A DNA stretch of 64,000 nucleotides, taken from the NCBI GenBank assembly GCA_026709625.1, contig JAPOSR010000064.1, forward strand, positions 49,005-113,004. Reading direction: 5' to 3'. Origin of the DNA: Chloroflexota bacterium. GTDB taxonomy: Bacteria; Chloroflexota; Anaerolineae; Aggregatilineales; Phototrophicaceae. The translations under genes and the position numbers were made by a program. The notes under the pieces are model-generated. The model did no database searches and was not told the DNA's origin. It saw only the letters and a list, made by a program, of their open reading frames with translations. Shown here one piece after another: positions 35,536-42,807 of the stretch (its first letter is position 1; the number at the start of each line of letters is the position of its first letter).

Positions 35536-36519
35536 GTGCAATCCGCACCGCGCAATCCGACAAGGGTAGACAAGCTGCGCCACTACCTCATCAGCCAAGA
35601 GGGCGTGCTCTTCTTCATCATGCTGGTCTCGGTGCTCTTGCTTGCCACGCGCACCGATAAATTTCTGACGGTCGACAACCTGCTGCAGCAGGGACGTTTC
35701 ATGACCGAAGTCGGGCTGATCGCCATCCCCATGACCTACATCATCATCACGGGCGGCATCGACTTGTCGGTGGGCTCAATTATGGGACTGGCGGCGATCG
35801 TGCTGGGCTGGAGTTGGCAAACGCTTGGCTTCCCGCTGGAGCTGGCCATCATCACTGGCGTCTTGAGCGGGACGCTGGCTGGCTTCGTCAATGGACTTTT
35901 CATCGTGCGTGTCGGCGTGCCACCGCTGATTATGACATTGGCGACTCTGGCGCTGTTTCGCGGGCTGGCCGAGGGCATCAGCCAGGCGCGATCGGCGCGC
36001 GGCTATCCGGAGTGGTTTTACCAGCTGGGGCAGGGCGAGCTGCTGGGCATCCCGACGCAGCTGTGGCTTTTGATTGTAACGGTGGCGGTATTTGGCATCG
36101 TGCTGGCGCGGACGCAGCTGGGGCGGGCGCTGTATGCAATCGGCAACAACGAGACGGGCGCTCGCTTCAGCGGGCTGACGGTCAACCGCTATCTGCTGTT
36201 GATCTACACATTCAGCGGCTTCATGGCGGGCGTGGCTGGCTATATTTTTGTTTCGCGGGTGAGCACGACGCGCTCGGACATGGGCGCTGGCATTGAGCTG
36301 GATGTGATCGCGGCGGTGGTGCTGGGCGGGACGAGCATCTTTGGCGGCACGGGCTCTATCCTCGGCACGACGATCGGCGTGGTATTGATCCAACTGCTGA
36401 AGAACGGCTTAACGCTCTCGGGACTAACAAGCGACGCCACGATTGTTGTTATCGGCAGCGTGCTGATATTTGCTATACTGGTCAACAACTTTATTCTGTC
36501 CAGGCGGGGCAACAGCTAA
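35536..36519 (+). CDS. Sugar ABC transporter permease, RhaQ-like
   Basis: 327 aa, GTG start 11 bp after the first permease. Conserved CUT2 segments: PMTYIIITGGIDLSVGSIMG, AIGNNETGARFSGLTVNR and DVIAAVVLGGTSIFGGTGS. Partner of the long permease in a heterodimeric channel. Confidence 0.93.
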   Translation: MQSAPRNPTRVDKLRHYLISQEGVLFFIMLVSVLLLATRTDKFLTVDNLLQQGRFMTEVGLIAIPMTYIIITGGIDLSVGSIMGLAAIVLGWSWQTLGFPLELAIITGVLSGTLAGFVNGLFIVRVGVPPLIMTLATLALFRGLAEGISQARSARGYPEWFYQLGQGELLGIPTQLWLLIVTVAVFGIVLARTQLGRALYAIGNNETGARFSGLTVNRYLLLIYTFSGFMAGVAGYIFVSRVSTTRSDMGAGIELDVIAAVVLGGTSIFGGTGSILGTTIGVVLIQLLKNGLTLSGLTSDATIVVIGSVLIFAILVNNFILSRRGNS

Positions 36520-36606
36520 ACCCGCAAAGGAGGCGCGCCAGGGGACCATAGAGAACAGGAACAATATCAATTCCGTAAACCCAAGCAACCATGTGGAGAA
36601 AACAAT

Positions 36607-37776
36607 ATGAAGAAGGGATTTGCACTTGCCGTGATTTTGGCGCTGCTGGTTATGGTCGGACTGCCGCTGAGCGCTGACGGGCACGAGCGCTGGGATGGCG
36701 CTGACGACCTGGCTGTCAACCCGCTCGCCTGTGGCATGGGCGACGCGATGATGGAAGACGACAGCGACGCGATGATGGATGGTGACGCCGGCGAAGATAT
36801 GGGCATGGTGGAGTACGATGGCGGCCAGCCAGCCATGATGGACATGGATATGGCGGGCATGGACATCACGTTGGTGGATGTGCCCAAGCTGGTCGGCATC
36901 GGCTACTTCGCCGCCACCACCCTCGGGCAGAAGCAAGCCGCCGAAGAGCTGGGCAATGTCAACGTGACGACCGACGCGCCCACCGAAGCCAATATCGATG
37001 ACCAGATTCAAGTTATCGATACCTATATCACCCAGGGCGTGGACGGCATTCTCTTCGCCGCCAACGACCCGGTCGCCATCGCGCCCGTTCTGCGCAAGGC
37101 GCTCGAAGCCGGCATCCATGTGGTCGGCTATGACGCCAACAGCGAGCCCGATGCCCGCGAATGGTTCGTCAACCAAGCCGAGTTCAATGGCATCGCCAAA
37201 GCTTTGGTCGACAGCCTGGCCGACCAGATGGGCGCGGATGCTGCCTTTGGCATCGTCACCTCGACCTTCACCACGCCCAACCAAGCGCGATGGATCGCCG
37301 AGATGTGGGCTTATGCCAGCGAATGCTATCCTGATCTGACCTGGCTGGAGACACTTGAGGCTCAGGAAGACGCCGTGCTCAGCTTCCAGCAGGCGCAGAC
37401 CCTCATCAACAAGTATGGCGAAGACATGGACGGCATCTTCGCGATGACCTCAGTGGCCACGCCCAACAGCGCTGATGCGGTGCAGCAGGCTGGCTTGTGT
37501 GGGGATATTGCTGTCGTTGGCTTGGCGACACCCAACGGCATGAAGCCCTATGTTAATGACGGCTGCGTGCGCGATGTGGTCTTGTGGAACCCGGTCGACC
37601 TGGGCTATGCGGCGGTCTATGTGACGCGCGCTGTTGTCGATGGCGAACTTATGCCTGGCGATAGCTCGGTCATGGCGGGACGCCTGGGCGAACTGATGGT
37701 CGTCAATGGCAGTGAAGTTTTGCTTGGCCCCCCATTCGTCTTCAATGCCGACAACATCAATGACTTCGACTTCTAG
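36607..37776 (+). CDS. Sugar ABC transporter substrate-binding protein, RhaS-like, with Met/Asp-rich insert
   Basis: 389 aa. A signal peptide (KKGFALAVILALLVMVGLPLSA) precedes a periplasmic-binding-protein fold typical of family 2 sugar binders: VGIGYFAATTLGQKQAAEEL, GVDGILFAANDPVAIAPVL, VGYDANSEPDAREWFVNQ, DGIFAMTSVATPNSADAV and LWNPVDLGYAAVYV, the last typical of RhaS. Between the two (residues about 38-85) is an unusual Met/Asp-rich stretch (DAMMEDDSDAMMDGDAGEDM). Downstream a GC hairpin separates it from the aldolase gene. Confidence 0.9.
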   Translation: MKKGFALAVILALLVMVGLPLSADGHERWDGADDLAVNPLACGMGDAMMEDDSDAMMDGDAGEDMGMVEYDGGQPAMMDMDMAGMDITLVDVPKLVGIGYFAATTLGQKQAAEELGNVNVTTDAPTEANIDDQIQVIDTYITQGVDGILFAANDPVAIAPVLRKALEAGIHVVGYDANSEPDAREWFVNQAEFNGIAKALVDSLADQMGADAAFGIVTSTFTTPNQARWIAEMWAYASECYPDLTWLETLEAQEDAVLSFQQAQTLINKYGEDMDGIFAMTSVATPNSADAVQQAGLCGDIAVVGLATPNGMKPYVNDGCVRDVVLWNPVDLGYAAVYVTRAVVDGELMPGDSSVMAGRLGELMVVNGSEVLLGPPFVFNADNINDFDF

Positions 37777-37801
37777 CTGGGACTAACCTCCCAGCCCCTA
37801 G

Positions 37802-37829
37802 CCCCCTCCCTAAAAACACGGGGAGGGGG
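37802..37829 (+). terminator. GC-rich hairpin after the RhaS-like gene (attenuator-like)
   Basis: Perfect 9-bp inverted repeat CCCCCTCCC / GGGAGGGGG with a ten-base loop, 26 bp after the binding-protein stop and before the aldolase. No T run follows, so it may stabilise the upstream mRNA or partly terminate. It also resembles the core of the dispersed element. Confidence 0.5.
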
Positions 37830-37852
37830 AACTTGGTGGCGATGCCGAAAAA

Positions 37853-38614
37853 ATGCCCACAGCGCTCGACAGCCTCATCAACTTAACGCGTGACTTGGGC
37901 GACCCAGCGCGGGATTATGTCATCGTTGGCGAGGGCAACACCTCCATGCGCCGCGATGCCGAAAGCTTCGTGGTCAAAGCCAGCGGGCATCAACTGTGCG
38001 AAATCTGCGCCGATGGCTTCCTAAGGCTGCGCCTCAAGCCCATACTGGAACTGTTGGACGACCCGCCAGCCACACTCAGCGAAGAGAAAGCGCGCACCCA
38101 AGCGGCTGTGCTCGATGGGCGCGTTGGGCTGAACGCCTCTGTCGAAGCCAGCTTCCATGGCATGCTGCTGCACGAATGTGGCGCGCGCTACATTGGGCAT
38201 ACGCACCCCACTGCCGTCAACCAGTTGTTATGCAGTGAATACGCCGCCGATTTCGCTCTGCAACGCCGCTTTCCTGACGAGGTCGTGCTCTGCGGCCCGC
38301 AGTCGGCGCTGGTGCCGTATGCCGATCCAGGCTTGCCACTGGCGCTCATCATGCGGCAGCGCGTTCGTGAATTTATGGCGAAGTATGGCGAAGCGCCCAA
38401 GCTGATCTTGTTGGTGAATCATGGGCTGATCGCGCTGGGGCAGACGCCAGCCGAAGTGCTGAACATCACCGCTATGGCTGTCAAAGCGGCGCGGATTTAT
38501 CATGGCGCGCTGCTTACGGGTGCGCCGACTCACCTGCCCGCGGACGAAGTCGCGCATGTCTACCAGCGCCCTGATGAGATCTATCGCCGCCAGCTTTTTG
38601 TTAAGAAAACATGA
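37853..38614 (+). CDS. Class II aldolase/adducin family protein
   Basis: 253 aa. Zinc-site histidines are visible in GARYIGHTHPTAVNQLL and LLVNHGLIALGQTPAEVLN; EASFHGMLLHECGA carries the catalytic-type Glu region. It resembles the aldolase part of RhaD-type L-rhamnulose-1-phosphate and L-fuculose-1-phosphate aldolases. Placed after a RhaB-like kinase and a RhaS-type importer, cleavage of a ketose-1-phosphate to dihydroxyacetone phosphate and lactaldehyde is the likely role. Confidence 0.85.
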   Translation: MPTALDSLINLTRDLGDPARDYVIVGEGNTSMRRDAESFVVKASGHQLCEICADGFLRLRLKPILELLDDPPATLSEEKARTQAAVLDGRVGLNASVEASFHGMLLHECGARYIGHTHPTAVNQLLCSEYAADFALQRRFPDEVVLCGPQSALVPYADPGLPLALIMRQRVREFMAKYGEAPKLILLVNHGLIALGQTPAEVLNITAMAVKAARIYHGALLTGAPTHLPADEVAHVYQRPDEIYRRQLFVKKT

Positions 38615-38621
38615 ATCTCCT

Positions 38622-38650
38622 TTGTTTTTAGCACCGTAATACGATACAAT
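38622..38650 (+). promoter_or_regulatory. Predicted sigma70-type promoter
   Basis: TTGTTT (38622-38627) and TACAAT (38645-38650) with an exact 17-bp spacer, upstream of an AGGAG site and the ATG at 38675. One of the best promoter matches in the window. Confidence 0.65.
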
Positions 38651-38674
38651 CAACGCAACCTTCAGGAGAGAACC

Positions 38675-39400
38675 ATGAAGAAGATCGCATTGCTGTTCGT
38701 ATTCGCCAGTTTGTTTATACTGCTGGCTGGGCCGGCTTTGGCGCAAAGCAATGTCATGCGCGTCAAAGTGCGCAAAGGTGAGCCTTTTACAGTCAAATTG
38801 AAAAAGAACAGCACCTACATCGTCAATCCTTTCCCCAATATCTTGATGCCCGAAGCGGAAGTCGCCAGTGGCGGCGGCTGCATCGTCAACGCTAGCCCCT
38901 ATGACGATTACTTTATGCAGCACAGCATTTTTCAAACGAACTCGCGCAACTGCAAAGTGACGCTGAATGTGGTGTGGGACGAAGTCGGCAGCAGCGGCGT
39001 AGTGACCTTCATCCGCGTGAAAAATATAAAGAACATTGACCTGACGGCGGACTGGCAGCCCGTTACCTTGGGCAAAGGCACCTTTGCGGTATGGGGCGAA
39101 GGACCTTTGATGGTGGCTGAGATAGCTGGCCAATCGGCGGGCTGCCGTGAAGCGCACAGCGGCAGGAACAACCGTCTGGGCATCGCGGATATTGTTCACT
39201 CGCATATTGATGAAGACAACACGGCAATTGATGGCGCGACGCAAGAGCAAAGACCCGGGATCAACAGTTGGCACACATGGTTCAGAGTCTTGCCCAAGCG
39301 CTGCGAGCTGCAAATGCGTTCAATCTTGAACGGAGATGGGCAGGCTGGCCGGCTCACTTTGCTGAAATTGTCTTCTCAGCCGATTCGCCCGCGCGGCTGA
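38675..39400 (+). CDS. Secreted protein of unknown function
   Basis: 241 aa with a clear signal peptide (MKKIALLFVFASLFILLAGPALA) and a good promoter and ribosome-binding site. The first 150 residues look like a folded beta domain (VKVRKGEPFTVKLKKNSTYI, VVTFIRVKNIKNIDLTADW), faintly like chagasin-type inhibitors; I would not rely on that. The last 90 residues are of unusual composition and may be out of the original frame, though I could not find a better continuation. It ends 15 bp before the ASRT gene, so the two are probably co-transcribed. Confidence 0.6.
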   Translation: MKKIALLFVFASLFILLAGPALAQSNVMRVKVRKGEPFTVKLKKNSTYIVNPFPNILMPEAEVASGGGCIVNASPYDDYFMQHSIFQTNSRNCKVTLNVVWDEVGSSGVVTFIRVKNIKNIDLTADWQPVTLGKGTFAVWGEGPLMVAEIAGQSAGCREAHSGRNNRLGIADIVHSHIDEDNTAIDGATQEQRPGINSWHTWFRVLPKRCELQMRSILNGDGQAGRLTLLKLSSQPIRPRG

Positions 39401-39415
39401 CCGCGGAGAGACGCA

Positions 39416-39796
39416 ATGCCCACCAATGGCGCGCTCACCTGGCTCGTCCCTGATGCCTACCTGGCCGAGCCAGCCGATGCCGACCCTGTCAACAAAAATC
39501 ATGAATCGATATGCGTCCTCAATGTCACGCCCGATGACGCCAACATCCTGCTGGATTTCTATTTTGAAGACCGCCCACCTGTGGAAGGCATCGCCGTGGT
39601 CGTGCCAGCCAAACGGTGCCCGCACCTGCGCCTCGACAAGCCTGAGCAGATCGGCGGCTTGGTGATTCCTTTTGATGTGCCCTATGGCCTGCGCCTGCGC
39701 AGTGATGTGCCGATTGTCGTGCAATACTCGCGCATGTATGCCAGCGGCGGCAAAATCGACAGCCTCATCACCACTATGGCGTATCCGGTTGATTAG
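39416..39796 (+). CDS. ASRT family protein (sensory rhodopsin transducer-like)
   Basis: 126 aa, matching the Anabaena sensory rhodopsin transducer family over its length: HESICVLNVTPDDANILLD, PVEGIAVVVPAKRCPHLRL, SDVPIVVQYSRMYASGG and the end LITTMAYP. GGAGAG precedes the ATG. No rhodopsin gene is present. The ASRT fold has been proposed to bind small molecules, possibly sugars, which would fit its place just after a deoxy-sugar operon. No signal peptide, so cytoplasmic. Confidence 0.8.
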   Translation: MPTNGALTWLVPDAYLAEPADADPVNKNHESICVLNVTPDDANILLDFYFEDRPPVEGIAVVVPAKRCPHLRLDKPEQIGGLVIPFDVPYGLRLRSDVPIVVQYSRMYASGGKIDSLITTMAYPVD

Positions 39797-39866
39797 GGCG
39801 ATTCACTTGCGCGGCGCAGAGTCAGGGCAGTCCTGCGGTCGCTCATGCCCCCGCATTTTCTCGATG

Positions 39867-40045
39867 GGGAGTGGCGATTTTGGTGGATACGCTTTGCTTT
39901 GCCCCCACCCCAAACCCCTCCCCCAAAAATGAGGGAGGGGCTTACATACTGTGGAAGCGCAGGAGAAACTCCCCTTCCCTCGTTCTGGGGGCAAGGGGCC
40001 GGGGGATGGGGGCTTGGCTGCCATATCCACGCATTCATCACTCCC
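39867..40045 (+). mobile_element. Dispersed TIR element (MITE-like), reference copy with target-site duplication
   Basis: 179 bp. The left end GGGAGTGGCGATTTTGGTGG and the right end, read in reverse, GGGAGTGATGAATGCGTGGA form terminal inverted repeats sharing GGGAGTG, GTGGATA and then GCCCCC. The insert is flanked by the same 7 bp, CTCGATG, at 39860-39866 and 40046-40052, which looks like a target-site duplication. No reading frame inside codes for a transposase. It accounts for the 39797-40037 gap. Confidence 0.8.
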
Positions 40046-40433
40046 CTCGATGCGCCAGCTTGACCGGGCAGGCGATGCCATGTCCGCCGCCTTCGACCAC
40101 CAGTTGCTGACCGACATAGCCATCCGCTGCGGGCTGTAGACGGTAGCTGATGATATAGCCGATTTCGCGGCCATCAGCCGGCATGGGCGCGATGAAGCTG
40201 GCGCTGCCCGTGTAGTGGCCAGTCTCATCACGCAGCAGGCGGAAGTCGTCAAAAGCAATTTTCTGCTCGTCAAGGCGCGTGATTTGGATTGCATCGGGCT
40301 CTCGCGCCTGGCAGTCGCCCGCATACTCCAGCGTCCAGCTGCCTGTGCCTGGCGTAGGTGTGGGCATCGCCATGTTGCCGCAGCCGGATAGCAGCAAACA
40401 CAGCAGGACTATGCGCAGGCGATGGGGGCGCAT
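40038..40433 (-). CDS. Small lipoprotein of unknown function
   Basis: About 131 aa from the ATG at 40433 (MRPHRLRIVLL). A lipobox LLLSGC near residue 17 marks it as a membrane-anchored lipoprotein, followed by a Thr/Pro linker (MPTPTPGTGSW) and a beta-rich domain with two cysteines (AGDCQARE, GIACPVK). The last three residues and the stop (RGE, TGA) are read from the mobile element and its duplicated target, so the insertion has replaced the original 3' end. Confidence 0.75.
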   Translation of the reverse strand: MRPHRLRIVLLCLLLSGCGNMAMPTPTPGTGSWTLEYAGDCQAREPDAIQITRLDEQKIAFDDFRLLRDETGHYTGSASFIAPMPADGREIGYIISYRLQPAADGYVGQQLVVEGGGHGIACPVKLAHRGE

Positions 40434-40552
40434 GTGCGATTTTTCGCGCAATTTCCACAGATAGGCGCGCGCCATTCGTTCGCCCTTCAGGTTCGGTAAC
40501 AGCGTATGGGCGAGACAACTGCCTCGCCCCTGTATGTCGGCTTTGGGCGGGG

Positions 40553-41608
40553 TTACAGCAAAACTTCCTGCCCGCTGGCTTCGCTTTCATAGATGGCGTT
40601 GAGCACCTGCATGACTTGCAGAGACTGCTCGGCTGGCACGGGCGAAGGCGCGCCGTCCAGGATGGCTTGCGCGAACTCGATGCACTCCTGCGCATGCGGC
40701 TCAGCCTGGTCGCGCGTCAGCTTCAAGCTGCGGTTGATAAGCTGCTTGGTATCATAATTCGTCTGGTAGATCTCGCAGCGGGGCCAATGCGAGCCGCCTT
40801 TGTCGCCATAGAGCCACATCTGCATGTCTTCGCTGTCGGTGTTGTGGTGCAGCATCCAGGAGACTTCGAGCACCAGCGTCGCGCCGTTTTCGAAGCGCAC
40901 AAAAGCCAGCGCCAGCTCTTCGACATCCATCTCGGGCGGCACGGTGTTCAGGTTGTCCCACAGACCAAAGGCTTTGGGATTTTTCGCCAGGCGCTTGCTG
41001 GCGACGCCGGTCACCGACACCGGGCGCGGATTGCCCATAAACCACAGCGTTAGGTCGAGAATGTGCACGCCGATATCAATGGTCGCGCCACCGCCACTAT
41101 GCTGTTTGAGCAAGAAGCCCGGCCGGGTGGGGATAGCCGTGCGGCGCAGCATCCAACTGCGCGCGTGATACACATCGCCCAGCGCGCCGGCGTCAATCTC
41201 GGCTTTCAGCGCTTTTGATTTGCCACTGAAGCGGAAATGCTGGGCGGTCATCAGCAGTTTGCCGCTGCGATCGCGGGCGTCGATCATGCGTTGGACATCG
41301 GCGGGCGTTGGCGCGAGCGGCTTCTCGCAGATGACATGCTTGCCAGCCTCCAGCGCGGCAATCGACAGATCGGCATGGTACATATTGGGCGTGCAAACAT
41401 CGATAATGTCAATATCGGGGGCCTTGATGAGCTCGGCGCTGTCGCTGTACAGGCGGCTGACACCATGATTCGCGCCCCAGCTTTCTAGCGCGGCTGGCGA
41501 CAGGTCTGCGCCGGCGACGACTTCGGTATTGGGCGATTCTGCCCAGCCCGGCATGTGCGCGCGCGCGATACCGCCGACGCCGATGACACCCACTTTCAAA
41601 CGGCTCAT
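40553..41608 (-). CDS. Gfo/Idh/MocA family oxidoreductase 1
   Basis: About 351 aa. The track ORF begins at 41794, but AAGGAG precedes the ATG at 41608 (MSRLKVGVIGVGGIARAH), where the NAD(P) Rossmann motif GVGGIA begins. The sugar dehydrogenase catalytic motif is CEKPLAPTPADV (Lys), and C-terminal features include DIGVHILDLTLWFMG. It oxidises a cyclic polyol or sugar. Follows the second oxidoreductase by 11 bp, so co-transcribed. Confidence 0.92.
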   Translation of the reverse strand: MSRLKVGVIGVGGIARAHMPGWAESPNTEVVAGADLSPAALESWGANHGVSRLYSDSAELIKAPDIDIIDVCTPNMYHADLSIAALEAGKHVICEKPLAPTPADVQRMIDARDRSGKLLMTAQHFRFSGKSKALKAEIDAGALGDVYHARSWMLRRTAIPTRPGFLLKQHSGGGATIDIGVHILDLTLWFMGNPRPVSVTGVASKRLAKNPKAFGLWDNLNTVPPEMDVEELALAFVRFENGATLVLEVSWMLHHNTDSEDMQMWLYGDKGGSHWPRCEIYQTNYDTKQLINRSLKLTRDQAEPHAQECIEFAQAILDGAPSPVPAEQSLQVMQVLNAIYESEASGQEVLL

Positions 41609-41619
41609 GTTCTTGCTCC

Positions 41620-42639
41620 TTATGGTATTTGGGGTTTTACCCAGGCATTTGTATTTGCAGCTTGATACAAGGATTGCATGACGGCGCTGCGGTCCGCCGC
41701 TTCTTTCGCGCTGATCAATGGCGCAGATTCCCCCAGCAGCGCCTCTAAAAACAGGACGAAGGCGTGGGGCAGGGCATCTGGCAAATCTGTCCATTCGCCA
41801 CCATCCGCACCATCCAGATTATCCGACTTTATGAACAATTTGCCACTGTCAACATAGGCGATGCCGCCAGTGCCGCTGATGAAAGCTGGCTGCGGATTTA
41901 GCATATCCACCCAGCCAGCCGCCAAGGAAGCGATTGCGCCACTTTTGAAACGCAGCAGCCCTTCGCCATATTCATCGCAATTGTAGCGCCCCAGCAGCCG
42001 GTCGACCTGCGCTGTTACGCATTCGACATCGCCGAGCAGCCACATCAACAAATCCAGCGAGTGCGCGCCTAGATCGCCAAAGCCGCCACAGCCCGCGCGC
42101 TCTAGATCTGCCATCCAGTGGAAGCCGTCTTCGTACCAGCCGAGCCCGGGGTCGAACCAGCCCGCCAATGCGCCGTGGTGAACATTGCTGTGGCGCGCCC
42201 GCGTAATCGTGCCCAATGCGCCATCATCAAGCCAGATTTTCAACTGACGGCTGATTGGATAGCTGCGCATAAAATGGCCGATCTGGAAGAGCACGCCAGC
42301 CTCATCAATGGCGCGCTGCATGGCATAGGCATCGGCGGCGCTCGCGGCCAACGGTTTCTCGACGAAGACATGCTTGCGGGCGGCGCAGGCGGCTTCGACC
42401 AGTTCGCGGTGCAGGTTGGTCTCGGAGCAGACAATGACAGCATCGACAGCTTCATCACGCAGGATATCGCGGTAGTCGCTGACGGCAAGGCAGCTGCTGT
42501 GCCCGGCGGCGATTGTGGCGCGCGCTGGGTCGCTGTCCCATAGCGACTGGATGGTGAAGCGCGTCGGGCGCTCCAAAATGGACTGGATGAACGACGGCGT
42601 GTGAATGTGCGCCACGCCCAAGAAAGCGAGTGTTTTCAT
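41620..42639 (-). CDS. Gfo/Idh/MocA family oxidoreductase 2
   Basis: 339 aa; start MKTLAFLGVAHIHTPS with GAGGAG upstream. The usual N-terminal GxGxxG is replaced by GVAHIHTP, as in some members that bind the nucleotide differently. The catalytic Lys is in VEKPLAASAADAYAM, and DLGAHSLDLLMWLLG is the second-domain motif. Distinct from oxidoreductase 1. Probably acts on the same sugar or inositol-like compound. Confidence 0.9.
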   Translation of the reverse strand: MKTLAFLGVAHIHTPSFIQSILERPTRFTIQSLWDSDPARATIAAGHSSCLAVSDYRDILRDEAVDAVIVCSETNLHRELVEAACAARKHVFVEKPLAASAADAYAMQRAIDEAGVLFQIGHFMRSYPISRQLKIWLDDGALGTITRARHSNVHHGALAGWFDPGLGWYEDGFHWMADLERAGCGGFGDLGAHSLDLLMWLLGDVECVTAQVDRLLGRYNCDEYGEGLLRFKSGAIASLAAGWVDMLNPQPAFISGTGGIAYVDSGKLFIKSDNLDGADGGEWTDLPDALPHAFVLFLEALLGESAPLISAKEAADRSAVMQSLYQAANTNAWVKPQIP

Positions 42640-42807
42640 GCCGACTCCTCAGTAGAAGCAAGTGAGTAGTAGAATCCAGCGACAACGTACACTGGGAATA
42701 CAGAATGGATAGAGCTTGTTCGCCACAGAGACACCGAAACAAGCGCAAGCGGGGCGGTCATCGCCGCTTGCCTGCGCCAAACTGTGGCAAAATCCTTGTT
42801 TCTTGGC

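Noticed and set aside
39147-39453. Frameshift in the last third of the 38675 secreted protein
   Set aside because: The composition of the C-terminal 90 residues is odd, but neither alternative frame (39147-39329 or 39268-39453) gives a better continuation or a recognisable domain.
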